A stretch of DNA of 64,000 bases from Oopsacas minuta (GCA_024704765.1 JAKMXF010000343.1:1035095-1099094); one strand, 5' to 3'. Positions 11,528 to 22,579 are shown, numbered from the stretch's first letter. Numbers and translations: made by a program. The notes: generated by a model from the letters alone, not told the origin.

Positions 11528-13996
11528 TTAAAGTACGTAGCTACGATTAAATACGATATCATGTGTATACTCAGAAAATATATTTAATGATGGTAAAGTT
11601 TCTTTATAACACAAGGCTGAAAGCTCTTTAGATAGTAGCCATGCCATGAAAAAGCTTGGGCGATAAACATGTTCTTTCTTATCAAATATCTGTTTTAATG
11701 TGCCATTCTGACAGACATAAATCATTTGATTACAAAGTAAAGTTTCAGCCGAAGGAATAAACGATCTATATACGTCAAATTTGTTGGGAGTACAGGAGTA
11801 GGAAAATTTTATCTTAGATAGCTCATTTTTTGCAAATTCTAGATATTTTAGAATATTTCTATAATTCTTGGAGATCTCAGAGTTTTCCATGCCTGGGTAG
11901 TGGGTTTCCAAAGAATTAAAGCAATCCAAAATTTTAGATATTACTCTGACAACTTTGACAAGTAGAACAAGTTTCTTCAAAGTAAAACGAATATATGATT
12001 TTTGAGAAAAAAAGTCTATATTGGCAATTGATTGAGAAAAGGAAGGATATTTTAGAAAACAAATCGTATTTAATATATATTGAGAATGTAAAATTGTTCT
12101 GTGTATCTCCACATGTGGATCAGAATCAGAATGATTACATTGAGGCGATATCAATGAAGATAGCGTTTTTTCTTGAGGAATGTATTGTTGAATTTCGCTT
12201 GAAATTAATTCATTACCTTTATGGGAATATCGAAGTCGTGATTTAGCTTTTAGATCTTCATTTTCAATTATAGCAGGGCTGAATATCTCTGATTCAACAG
12301 TAATAAGAGAAGCACGTATTGAAGGGTTAATGTCTCCTGAGGATGGTAAAGAAGTACCTAGTGGTTGAAATGGGCACTCTAGATATTGAAGAGGTGGAAT
12401 ATTAATAGGTAGTCTTGAATGATTATCAACTTCGATATTAAAGCTATCAATGAACATTGTAGAGATGGAACAGGAAGTAATTGGTAAATCCACTATATTT
12501 TGACAATTACTAGAGCGATCACTGGGTAAAATTAAATGAGTATGTTGCGAACTATTGTTAGAAATAGGTGAAGATATATTTTTAACAATATTCATATCGT
12601 AAACTTCATCTAGAGCATATCTGGGAGAAATATTTCCAATAGTATCGAAATCATGAATAATTCTGATTTTGGGTCTACAATCGTGATCCTTTTCAATGAT
12701 CTCAGCATTTAGAGGGACAAGGCTTGAGAATGGAACCTCAGCAATAGAAGATTGAGAGATGAATGACTTTTCAGGTGGATCACTTGTGGTTGGTAATGAG
12801 GAGATTAATCTATTTTCAGACTTCAGCAAAATATTTGTATTACGGGTAGGAACAAAAACATACCCAGACCGAGTTGGCGAAATTTCTAATGAGGGTTTGA
12901 ATTTGTGAGAGGAATGATTAATAGAAAAATTCGATAGGGGATCAATAGAATTATGAGACAAACAATGTACACGAGTTCCGGGTGCGGCAAACATGTAATT
13001 ATTATCATATAAATTATTGTTTTGTGGAAAAGAAAAGTCATTCGAGATTGGATCATGCGGTGAAAGAATACTTCGAGTATTATCATTACAGCAGGGATAG
13101 GTATTTTGTATAATTGGTTCAATATTAGTAAAATATTGTATTACCTGAAAAAATGGGTGAGTACAAAAATCATCATGTCCTAAACGAACTTGAAAATCTT
13201 TTTTTAATAAGCCCAAAAGCAAACTATTTAGATCAGGAGAAGCTTGAATTGGCAATTTTGGTTGCAGTTTGTGTTCGGTTTCATACCTTTTCCTCAAGAG
13301 TTGAGGAGTTTTGGCGATAAAAGGTGCCGAACCAGTAAAGCATTGATATATAATAGTACCTATACTCCACATGTCAACTTTTGAATCATAATTATAACCC
13401 AAAAGTACCTCTGGAGCCATATAAAGAGGTGACCCACATAAAGTAGTAGCCATGGTGCTATCAGCAAGGACTCTAGCAAAACCAAAATCCCCAATCTTTG
13501 CAAAGAAGTGACAAGATTCAATGATAGAAAATGGAAAATTTGGTACAATTGACAAATCCAAACATGAATAATTAGAGTGGAGGAGGATGTTTTGAGGCTT
13601 CAGATCACGATGGATAATTTGATGACTGTGTAAGAATGCAATGGCCAGCCCTATTTGTTTAAATATAATTCGGATATATTCTTCGGAAATTTTGTTGTAT
13701 TTATGGAGAAAATCGTTCAAATCCCCCATATTGCAAAATTCAAGGACCAAATAAATATCAGACGTCGTTTCCTCAAAATCAAGCATTCTGACAATATTCT
13801 CGTGTTTCAAACCGCTAAGAATGGATATTTCTTTACGTTCTTTGCTCATTAAAGGGGAAAATGAATCCTTACGTATCTTTTTTATAGCCACAGGATCATC
13901 AACAAAACCTTTTCTAATTCCTTTGTAAACAATTGCGAATGCGCCATGACCTAATAGATCTGAATATGAGAATACATAGTTACCAACAGAATGCAT
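11528..13996 (-). CDS. ULK: ULK1/2 (Atg1-type) autophagy-initiating Ser/Thr kinase
   Basis: An 822-aa uninterrupted frame. The kinase domain (about 7-285) opens with the glycine loop GHGAFAIVYKG (16-26), followed by catalytic Lys39 (VAIKK), HRDLKPQN with Asp131, DFG at 170-172 (GDFGFAR), LCGSPLYMAPE with a preceding Thr185 that matches the family's activation-loop threonine, and DMWSIGTIIYQC. A Ser/Asn-rich linker follows and carries YVFV-P at 379-383, equivalent to the LC3-interacting motif of ULK1/2. The C-terminal 180 residues resemble the ULK tandem-MIT region (SAETLLCNQMIYVCQNGTLKQIF) that binds Atg13. I chose Met at 13996 because family members start a few residues before the glycine loop, and because a splice-acceptor-like tttttctcatag ends at 14004. 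An open frame 43 codons upstream runs into a dispersed repeat. Single-exon structure is unusual for animal ULK genes. ULK1/2 acts in the cytosol at the phagophore. Confidence 0.9.
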   Translation of the reverse strand: MHSVGNYVFSYSDLLGHGAFAIVYKGIRKGFVDDPVAIKKIRKDSFSPLMSKERKEISILSGLKHENIVRMLDFEETTSDIYLVLEFCNMGDLNDFLHKYNKISEEYIRIIFKQIGLAIAFLHSHQIIHRDLKPQNILLHSNYSCLDLSIVPNFPFSIIESCHFFAKIGDFGFARVLADSTMATTLCGSPLYMAPEVLLGYNYDSKVDMWSIGTIIYQCFTGSAPFIAKTPQLLRKRYETEHKLQPKLPIQASPDLNSLLLGLLKKDFQVRLGHDDFCTHPFFQVIQYFTNIEPIIQNTYPCCNDNTRSILSPHDPISNDFSFPQNNNLYDNNYMFAAPGTRVHCLSHNSIDPLSNFSINHSSHKFKPSLEISPTRSGYVFVPTRNTNILLKSENRLISSLPTTSDPPEKSFISQSSIAEVPFSSLVPLNAEIIEKDHDCRPKIRIIHDFDTIGNISPRYALDEVYDMNIVKNISSPISNNSSQHTHLILPSDRSSNCQNIVDLPITSCSISTMFIDSFNIEVDNHSRLPINIPPLQYLECPFQPLGTSLPSSGDINPSIRASLITVESEIFSPAIIENEDLKAKSRLRYSHKGNELISSEIQQYIPQEKTLSSLISPQCNHSDSDPHVEIHRTILHSQYILNTICFLKYPSFSQSIANIDFFSQKSYIRFTLKKLVLLVKVVRVISKILDCFNSLETHYPGMENSEISKNYRNILKYLEFAKNELSKIKFSYSCTPNKFDVYRSFIPSAETLLCNQMIYVCQNGTLKQIFDKKEHVYRPSFFMAWLLSKELSALCYKETLPSLNIFSEYTHDIVFNRSYVL
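12851..12862 (-). other. LC3/Atg8-interacting motif in ULK (YVFV)
   Basis: Codons for Tyr-Val-Phe-Val, followed by Pro, lie in the linker after the kinase domain, at residues 379-382 counted from Met 13996. This matches the aromatic-x-x-hydrophobic pattern and the place of the known LIR of ULK1/ULK2 (F-V-x-V-P). Confidence 0.6.
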
Positions 13997-14049
13997 AAAT
14001 AGGCTATGAGAAAAATAGAAACATAAAACATCGTTCGTGAATAAACAAT

Positions 14050-14235
14050 TGAAAGTAAAACTGTAGAATCTGGCACTCCCCAAATTTTTCACGATGGTAA
14101 AATCACTATATGGAGAGTTACCCAACTTGGTAAAACTATAGTAATGTACAGAAAGGTGAATCCTTTTACATTGACGCTAGGGCGTATTTTAGAGTCTAGA
14201 GCCCGTGAAATAATGAGCAGAAAAATGGGACAAAA
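14050..14235. repeat. dispersed repeat copy next to ULK 5' end
   Basis: Contains two blocks found elsewhere. One (tagaatctgg...tatatggagagtta) recurs at 14930-14990 and inverted at about 41130-41200. The other (actatagtaatgtacagaaa...agcccgtgaaataatga) matches the outer ends of the Merlin inverted repeats at 21563-21660 and 24760-24850. The upstream extension of the kinase frame is translated from this repeat, so it is unlikely to be coding. Confidence 0.6.
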
Positions 14236-14919
14236 TTATACAATTTAAAGAGATATTTAAAAGTACCTGGCGCATGTGTACTAGTACCGGTGTATTCGCA
14301 ACTAACTCGGTTATTTCTACTGTGGTTGTCGGGTGGTAACATTGATATTTGAATAATTATATTTCAAGGAGCATTTCAATTAAGTCATTAAGTAATTAAA
14401 ATTAAAACAAGACTTCATGAATTCAATCAGTCATTCCAAAAGATTCCAGTTGTTACCATGTAGTAGTGTTACTCAAATTGTAGGTCGCGGAAGAATTTCT
14501 AAGGTTTGGTGAGATACAATTCATCTTTGAAAGTACACCTGGATGTTTACTCAAATTTATTATCAATTTCAGATTCAAGTATACTCTTCATTCCTCGTAT
14601 TTAAAAGCGAACAAATATACTTGTTTATCTCATTTCAAAGGATACGGCTTGAGTCTATGTATTTCACCTATGTTGTAATTAGAAATTACCCGAATTCTTG
14701 ATTGACATGTAGTTTTTGTATAAATACTTTCACAGTATCATCATGAATATAATAGAATTACATTCAAACCTAAATTTCCAAACAGTCAAAGTTATGGCAA
14801 CAGAAGCCAAAAAAGGGAATATTTGGAAAGCTATATTGATTATGGGTTTCCTGTGGTTCGAAATTCAGGAATTGAAAGCTCCGATGTGTTATATGTTGTC
14901 AGATGCTATCAGGAGAATT

Positions 14920-15130
14920 GGTACTACTATAGAATCTGGGACCCCCAACTTTTTAATGTGGTCAAAAATCCATATATGGAGCGTTAAAGAACACGTTGAG
15001 AGAAGCTGATGGAGCTTTAGAACTCAAAAATCGGATGAAAACTGACGAGCTTACGAAAAATCTCCTAAATAAACCAAATACTATGGAAAAAATTGTAATA
15101 GACACTATACTGAAATAATACTGATGAATT
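14920..15130. repeat. dispersed repeat copy
   Basis: Same family as 14050-14235 and, inverted, 41050-41220: shared blocks are gaatctgggacccccaactt, taatgtggtcaaaaatcc and gaactcaaaaatcggatgaa. No coding capacity. It may be a terminal fragment of a larger element. Confidence 0.55.
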
Positions 15131-16189
15131 CTAGACAAACTACAATAGGAATGCACATATAATCAATCTTGCGGTTAGATCAACGCTTTCGCCAGTAGAT
15201 TGATTCTTTTATGAATATGTTAGTTTGCGTAATTTGTAGTTATTACAAGTAAGAACATATATATGTAAAAGAGATAATTTATATATAGCTCAATTATACT
15301 ATAGTTCAACTGCACTATCTATAGTACATTCCTATTTTCTGTACTATACTACAGTACAGTTTTGTTAGTGAATATTTGAATTGATAAAAGATACATAAGT
15401 TATTTGATATAATAACAAGTACAAATAAACTAAACAAATAAACACATATATAAATTCGTATTACTGTCATGCTATAGCACAAGCATATACAACCTTTTCG
15501 AGAAGTGGGCATAATACGGTATTCAAACTATGTTGTGGGCGGGTGTTAATTTTATTCACAGTAATAACTATATATTTATCAGCATGTTTTAGCATATAGT
15601 GTCGCTTAATGTTGTGTTCCTTGATTATAGCTACTGATTGAGAACAAATAAAACAAATGGGCCTGTCTTCTTGAAAATTAAAAAATATTCTTCAGTCCAT
15701 TTATCATTGAATGCATGACATTCAAAGTCAATTTTTCTTCGCTTAGCAGTCATATCAGTCATGTATTATGGGTATTCAGGAAATTGATTAAATATCCAAA
15801 ATATCTAATATAGAAATTGAAAATATCAATTATGGGTTAATAAAATAAGGATATGGGCGATTATATATTCGATAAGTTTTGCCCTATGCGGGCAGGGTGA
15901 AATGTCTTTGCGGGCCGGGGGTAGTACATACCTGCTATAGCATATAGTTAAAAATGAGTAGCGCATGTGCTGCATTAATATATAATTGGAATTTTGGATA
16001 AAAGTAGACTCTCAAATCACATCCTATTATAGTGTAATTAAATTCGCAGGTACTGATATTTATTTTTGAGTTTTGTTACTTATTTCTACTTCCTTTATTA
16101 CCAAAATCCCTAAATATGATTCTCAATTAACTTTATATTTTACTCAATGAGTGTTTCCTCTTGAATTCCCATTCTGTACCCTTGATTAG
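15131..16189. other. AT-rich non-coding stretch
   Basis: No gene seen. Local self-complementary words (gtactatactacagtac around 15341) occur near 15300-15365. Confidence 0.45.
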
Positions 16190-16193
16190 CTAA

Positions 16194-17900
16194 AATGCCA
16201 AAGATCCCAAATTGACAAAGACTAATGCTATAATAGTACTGACAGACATATTGTCTGAGTTTCGTTCAGTTACAGGTGAATATGCCGGAGCTGTATTTTC
16301 ATGGCATGGAAAGCTTGGCTCTTTGGGTCCAGAAAAATTTCAAACCTATATCACTGGGAATAGCGATGAAATATCAAGAACTCTGCTGACTAACCAAATA
16401 TCTACAAGTACGTCAGCGTCATCAAAGCCTGTGCGTGTTCACGAAATCCTCAAGCTATTAGATGGAGATATATGTAGCTATAATGTACAGGGACAGCGAA
16501 GACTTGTTTCTGCGATTATAAAAGTGTCAACTGGTAAGTCAACAGTGTGAATATATATAATAATATGAGTCACTGATTCTATATCTCTGTATTTTAAGGA
16601 AGGTATGTTTTTGGAATGATCCTTCTCTCAAACCACCTTTTTGACCCAAAAGAGTCCCTTTCGAAAACATAAAAAGCGCATGTAAGATTCATCTGCCTAT
16701 GATAATAGAGTCATATAAGGATTACTCTATGTAAGCGAAAGTTTCAGTTTCCCCTCAATCTCAGAATTCTCCAAGCTCTTCTCAAGCATCGCGACATGAT
16801 ATCTACCGTGACCGATCTAGATCTCCTCTTGATTTCGCTAAAGATGTAATATACCAAGAATCTGATGTAGATACTAGTGATGATTCCTTCGATAAGCTTT
16901 TTCAGCAACCGGTTATCGCTTCGAAAAAACCTATTTCAGATCCTCAAACACCTACTCCAACATCCAGTCTGGTGACATTACTCGGAGTTAAGCCACTGGA
17001 TCCTATTCAAATAATCACTCCTCCCATTAGTTTTAATGAGAAAAACTTGTCAATTTCAGAATTGTAAGTCGTAATACTTTTCTAACAGGCACCATCATTA
17101 ATGCATTCTGTGTAAGTTTATCATATATTGAAATTCAATTCATTTTGTAGCAAATTTCCTCGTACCATAAATGTATTTGTAGACATTACTGAAGAAGAAT
17201 TTCCCCATTTACAGGGACTTCAGGATACTATTCTCTCCGAAGTGAGTTTCCGGTTTAAATTTTTGAATTGTAATCAATATTTGATATTCAATTAATTCTT
17301 AGAATCGTCAATTCGTGAAAGCTCCTCGTCCTAGTATACAGCTGCATCACGATGGCGCACTTCACTGGGTTTGCTCCAGTAATTGATGTTGAAGGGCATG
17401 TAACTTTATATGATTCGCTATCTACTGGGAGAATATCTGGTGAATTAGCTGTGCAATTGGCCTTTCTATATGGGAATGATGCTGATCACGAGCTGAAAGT
17501 CGGCCTTGATCATATTCAGCACAAAGAGGTGGGCGGATTGTGGTTTATTTGCAGCTGCAGTCTGTTTGACAATAGCAGCGAGAGGCGACCCAACCCAAGT
17601 GTACTGGAAACAGTCAAGAATGAGATCCCACCTAACTGATTGTTTCAACAGCGAAATTTCAACCCCTTTCCTAAGATAGAAAGCATAGTATTACGATCTC
17701 GCCTGACTACAAATCTAGGGACAGATTTAAAGATAAAGTTATGGTGTTTGTGTCATCTACCCAGTTGCGCCTCAAAAAATATGATTGAATGTCCCAAATG
17801 TCTTAAATGGTTCCACAAACCATGTGTAGGACTTGAAGATATTGACAAAGACATCGATAACTTTTATTGTCACAATTGTCGTGAGTCTCCTAACATATAA
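16194..17900 (+). pseudogene. Ulp1-type cysteine protease with C-terminal PHD finger, intron-bearing, frameshifted
   Basis: Four exon pieces join in phase: 16194-16533 (donor GTAAGT, phase 1), 16748-17063 (donor GTAAGT, phase 2), 17151-17241 (donor GTGAGT, phase 0) and 17303 onward. The last piece reads IQLHHDGALHWVCSS, VIDVEGHVTLYDSL and ADCGLFAAAVCLTIAARGDP. The His (HW), Asp (YDSL) and Cys (DCG) order is that of C48/Ulp1-like proteases, which cleave SUMO-type linkages. A C4HC3 PHD finger follows at about 17740-17880 (WCLCHLPSC, IECPKCLKWFHKPC, FYCHNC). Three one-nucleotide frame changes fall in the last exon: after HWVCSS, before ADCGLFA and near TPF/PKIES. The N-terminus is unclear because no in-frame ATG is visible. 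Proteins of this Ulp1-PHD type occur in many copies in cnidarian and crustacean genomes and are often linked with mobile elements; that link is inferred here. Confidence 0.65.
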
Positions 17901-18421
17901 ACTATTTTCATATATTATTATTTTGTGATAGAATATGTAGATTCAAACAAGCTAGAAAATATCTTGTAGTGAAGAATACATTATCTATACGCATGTATGC
18001 GATTTGTGTTGTTATCCTTCTTAATAATGAAAACAACTGATATCAAATTTGTGAGTTTAGTTTTTTCATCTCGTTAGTCTGAATTGATCTCAAAGAATTA
18101 GAGGGATTGCACTTATGATTTGTAGAATGGAATCGATCAATCAGAAATGTTGTCTTACAAAATACTTTGGGGTCCCTATATAAAGATCACAAATTTGTTT
18201 CTATATGAAATCTCGACTATTTATCATTTATACCCAATTTTTTATGTGCACTTACCTTTCATACATGTTTTGTGTAAGTTACAAGCATTATCGTAGATGA
18301 TCACTTTTGGCTGTTCTCTGAATATAGTCATTAACAAATTATAAATTACAACTGCAGATTCGTGTTTTCTGAGGATTTGGAAACCATAACAAATCCTGTG
18401 TTCACAAGCGATTGCTACTAT
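17901..18421. other. non-coding, 3' side of the 227-aa gene
   Basis: No coding region seen. It probably contains the 3' untranslated region of the minus-strand gene that ends at 18422. Confidence 0.45.
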
Positions 18422-19276
18422 TTAGGGGAAACCTTTTGTGTGTGTTGGCAACTTTTTGAGACACGGTTCAGCTGACTCAACTTCTAGATTTTCATATACT
18501 GGTAGCCTGTAGAAGTATAGTAGAATGGTAAATATAAAAAGGTTGAATAGCATTTAGTATTTTCAATATAAACACAAATACAAGTTTGAACTTACATGTA
18601 GTTTGTTGTAAATGCTGGGAAATAATTTGAATATTTTTCGCTTTGTGGAGAATATTCAACTAATTTTCTTGACGCTCTACTAAATAAACTCTCTATTTGT
18701 GTCAGGATTCTTTTCAACAGCGGGAAAACATTGGGATGTAAAGTGACAAACCCTGTGCATGTGATATTTTTATTGGATTTGATAGAATTGAATAAGATAT
18801 CCAATGTATACATCTTCAGATATAGTAAATTTAATGAATCTTCACCTGCTGATTTTCCATTGGCAAGAAGAGGTATTGCTTTTCGTTCATTCGGTTCCAG
18901 CAGAGAGAATTGGAATACTCCTGATATTGGATCTGTATGGCAAAGGAGTTTTATGACTTTCTTAACGTGTGTATATTCTTTACTTATCGTCACTAAATTT
19001 CCGTCCTAACGGAACTAAATAAAATATAATCAGCCATTTCTTTATGAATAGACTTCAATAGGTCTTTTAGTGTATTTTATGTCAAACCTTCAGAACAGTA
19101 TTTGAGGAGTTGCTTCCTAATTGCTGTATCGTGGATAAAACACGATCTGAAAATGGGATCATAGGGTATTGCTGATCCTGATCGAATTCTCCATCCACTT
19201 TTGGTACCGATTTCATTGTTCCCATCGCTATGCCATCTAAGTTATTACATCGGGATGATCTTGACCCTTTGGACAT
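18422..19276 (-). CDS. three-exon gene, 227-aa protein of unknown function
   Basis: Exon 1 runs 19276-19088 (ATG, MSKGSRSSRCNNLDGIAMG...; donor AAG/gttt). Exon 2 runs 19005-18596 (acceptor ccgttag; donor AT/GTAAGT). Exon 3 runs 18506-18422 (acceptor ttctacag; ends KKLPTHTKGFP, TAA). The lengths 189, 410 and 85 nt sum to 684 nt, exactly 228 codons with the stop, and both junctions keep phase. The protein is soluble, with no signal peptide or membrane segment. Its middle is helical and hydrophobic (GEDSLNLLYLKMYTLDILFN, FPLLKRILTQIESLF), and the tail LPVYENLEVESAEPCLKKLP looks conserved in style. I do not recognise the family. The first donor is weak beyond GT, and upstream untranslated exons may exist. 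Coding status rests on splice logic and lack of stops. Confidence 0.6.
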
Positions 19277-19434
19277 GTGTAGTTTGAGTCATAATCTATG
19301 TCTACTGTTCTTAGATAGGCGTTCCATGCCTGATAGACAATGTGAGAATGTAATGTATTCGTTCTACCCATTCTGATGAGCTTCCTGTTCTTGGCACTAA
19401 AGAGCAAAACGAAGAATTAGATTGTGAGTATATA

Positions 19435-20605
19435 CAAGGTGACAATTAAGTTCTGTACACGAATATACTCTGGTTTTTCCTAAACTAGTTATTCTTTCAA
19501 TCCAAATTTCACTGACGGTTAAAGTATATTATAATAAATCTTCCTATCCAATTCTATTCTATACAACCGCCTTTTGCCTTTACCACAGCTTAAGTCTTCC
19601 TTGAAACTGTTGGACAGATTACGGTGTTCTTCTTGCGGAATTTTCTCCTATTCTGTAATCAAAGCCTTCCGCAGAGATTCCAAATACCCATGCGGAGTAG
19701 CGCAGGCTCTGCTCTGTTAAGTCCCCCAAATGGAATAGTCATGTGGATTCAAATCCGGACTTGAAGGAGGCCATTCTTCCTTGGACAAAAAGTCAATATT
19801 TTCCCCTAAAAGCCAGGATTGAGTTGTTTTCGAAGCATGCGCTGGCGCAGAGTCCTGCTGGGATATCCAGGGTGTGTTTTTGAACAAGGATGAACCAGCA
19901 GATTTGATTACAAGCTCAAGAATCTCTATATGTTTGCGAGTTAATTTTGACCCCTTGTGGGCACAAAAATCAATTTTGTCCGAGAATCTGCGGACACTCC
20001 AGCCCAGACCATCACAGAAAGCGGTCTTTCCACTCGATCGATGAATTTAATGCTCTCAGGGATGTCTTTGCATGACGACGCAATAATTCTATCATTTTGA
20101 CGGTTAGTTGCTTCTTCTACCGTGAAAATCTTTTCGTCCGAAAACAATATCTATTCATAATCTTCATTTTCGAGGCGCCGCAGAAGCCTTTTGCACCTTT
20201 CAAGTCTTTTTACCCGAAGAGTGGGAGTGAGATGATGAACTGTTTGCTGTTTGAGTGATTTAAGTCCCAGGTCCCCATGTATCACCTTTCGCAATGTTTC
20301 GTGATTAACAGAGTACTCCCTTGCCACCTTCCGGATGACCGCCTAGGATTTCGGCGGATTTCCTGCGGAGTTTCCCTTAGTGCTCTCGTATGAACTGTAG
20401 TCGGTCAGCCAGAACGAGGCTTGTCTTCCACACTTTTGGCATCGTTATATCGTTTAATAGTACGATAAATGAATAAAATGCTGATCTTTTCATTTTTCCG
20501 ATTTTTCAAAATCTTGCTCTATATATTGGAAATGCAATCAGGTCTATAATTGTTAATAATTCTATTGGAATTTATAGAAGGTTTAGGAGTAGGCTCATTT
20601 TAATA
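19435..20605 (-). mobile_element. second maT-like (DD37D) element, degenerate
   Basis: A transposase-length block on the minus strand. Its ends are uncertain: the right flank near 20590-20640 (ataccggactaccatactat) recurs, diverged and inverted, at about 47980-48040, so it is probably part of a terminus. The left side near 19435-19475 has no clear partner. Confidence 0.55.
19590..20505 (-). pseudogene. maT-like transposase, inactivated (copy 2)
   Basis: The minus strand encodes, in order, a GRP-type linker remnant, a helix-turn-helix ending LGLKSLKQQTVHHLTPTLRV, the first catalytic motif FSDEKIFTVEEATNRQNDRI (in the open piece 19941-20147), LSVMVWAGVSADSRTKLIF, QQDSAPAH (second Asp) and SPDLNPHDYSIW (third Asp). 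I count 37 residues between the last two Asp, the same DD37D class as the copy at 9648, but the sequence and termini differ, so it is another subfamily. Stops and frameshifts are scattered, for example in the segment after DYSIW. Confidence 0.8.
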
Positions 20606-21018
20606 CCGGACTACCATACTATAGTATAGTTGGTACAGTAAAAACATATCTTGTAATTCCTGTATAATTGTAATGGCTCGTTTTCAACGGCTAAATACGT
20701 GGAAATCCGACCATACTAAAATAAATTGCATACCCAGAAGCAATGTGGTTAAAGTAAAACGTCACAAAACGCCCCAACGAATAGTTCATTGATCATAATT
20801 ATACAGCTTGGTAATCTTTGAATTCATTGATACGTGTATCATATTCTAAATAGATAATTATTCCAACTTTCCCTAGTTTAAGCTTCTCTTCTTCATTGAA
20901 TTTGAATCAATGTCACATAATTCCTTTTGGGATACATATTTAAAGGTAAATTGATGCCATTGTAGAACTGGTGGTTGTAAATTGCTATTTGGCTTTCATC
21001 TAGATTGAATGGTATGGG
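20606..21018. other. non-coding stretch
   Basis: No gene seen beyond the possible terminal fragment of the preceding element. Confidence 0.4.
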
Positions 21019-21300
21019 TCATGTTGATATGGTGTTATTCAATCTTATCTGTGTATTTTGATCCGGTCTTTTCGAGATTATAATGGAGTCTAAAGTTTTG
21101 ATTGCACTTTGAAGAACAACAACAACAACAACACGGTCTTTCACTAGCCTGTGAACATTTCTCTCTAATTCTCCGTGAGCTGAACGTATTAACAAAGATT
21201 TAGAACGGGTCCTTTGTGGAATACGAAATTTAAGATTAGAAACAACAAACCAATTCGCAGGAGGGTCGGAATAATTTAAAACCCATATATGGCCATACAT
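21019..21300 (-). pseudogene. fragment of an unrecognised repeat-encoded protein
   Basis: An open piece containing NLKFRIPQRTRSKSLLIRSA and GELERNVHRLVKDRV. A related piece lies at 41326-41517 (KLRIPPKTASKAVVLHSPQG, LEREIHRP), so the two are copies of one dispersed coding family. The layout resembles the short C-terminal beta domain after the integrase in BEL/Pao-type polyproteins, but that is a weak analogy. The run of valines comes from a gtt/aac repeat at 21117-21132. Confidence 0.35.
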
Positions 21301-22579
21301 GCCATAGGTACCAACATCGATTTGCGGAATACCCTTTTCTACCAGTTTTAGCTCAATTTACCACCAAAAAATGAATTGTCTGGCTATTTTATGACATCAA
21401 TAATAGTAAAAGACAATAGATTCTTAGCATCCCCTGAGCAATATCCCCACAGCTGCACACAATTAGCTAATGAATATATCTATGTTGATGAAAATAACTG
21501 TGATTTGTGTCTGGAAAAACTCACGGATTTGGGTGCATGACTGCATGTATCATGTATACTTGGTACAACTATAGTATTGTACAGGAAGGTGATTCCCTTT
21601 TAATCTACACTAGGGGTTATTTTGAAGTCATAGAGCCCGTGGAATAATGAACAGAGAACTATCGAACACAAAAATCGGACAAAATTTGACAAAACTATAA
21701 TCATTATACTTTATAAGCCAAAGTCTATGGGGATATATTGCAATAACTGAATGAAGCCAATTTATACACTATATGTTGTTCATATTCACTTTGTTAATGC
21801 ATACTACTCTCACACGTTTAGCATTTCTATGAGTTTGTATTTCATGTTTTACAGAGTAAAATCTTATAATTCACTGTTTGTATTATCACAAATCCTAGTC
21901 CGCGTCCAATAATATTTGTCCGAAAAATGAAGTGGGCGACGCTCCTAAGCATATTAACAGGCCTGGGTATCCCGCATGGGCTTCCAGCACACTCCGGATA
22001 CAATACTAAGTCCATGACTAATCACTATAATCGAGGGAAGTACGCATATCAAGCACGCTGTTCCCTCTAATTATCTGGGGAGATATGATGGGGATGCTGC
22101 CATATTCCAGGGGGTATAACCCAAAATCCGGTGAAACATGCTAAAATATTATGCATTTCAGGCAAATATCCTGGTGATCAAACATTTTCTAGCGAAATTC
22201 TGGGATTGCAAGGTCTAAAAATGAGAACTACACGGGATAACTGTCAAGCTTCAACTGGTCCTGGGGCAACGACTGGTCCCAATGAGTTTGCCTTTACATA
22301 ACCCTGTAACTCTGATTAAACGAACTATACACGATGCACCTTGTTGCATGCGACACATTTAGGTGAGATAACATAATGTTGAGGGTGGGATGCGATCAAA
22401 TTGGAGCTGAGATTTTAGTTCGTAATTTGAGCTAAATATTGCAGTGAATTCATATTTGAGCACGCACTCTTTCAAAATTAACCCTTAGATATGCAACATA
22501 TCTATATTTACGCAACAACTACATTTATCTAGGTCTTAGTTTAAGGCTAATAAATTGGGTCTATATTCTTAGCAACATA

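Noticed and set aside
13997-14125. 43-codon N-terminal extension of the ULK frame
   Set aside because: Translated from a dispersed repeat and an acceptor-like pyrimidine tract; family members begin just before the glycine loop, so Met at 13996 fits better.
21117-21132. aac/gtt trinucleotide run
   Set aside because: A short microsatellite of about five units inside a decayed coding fragment; ordinary.
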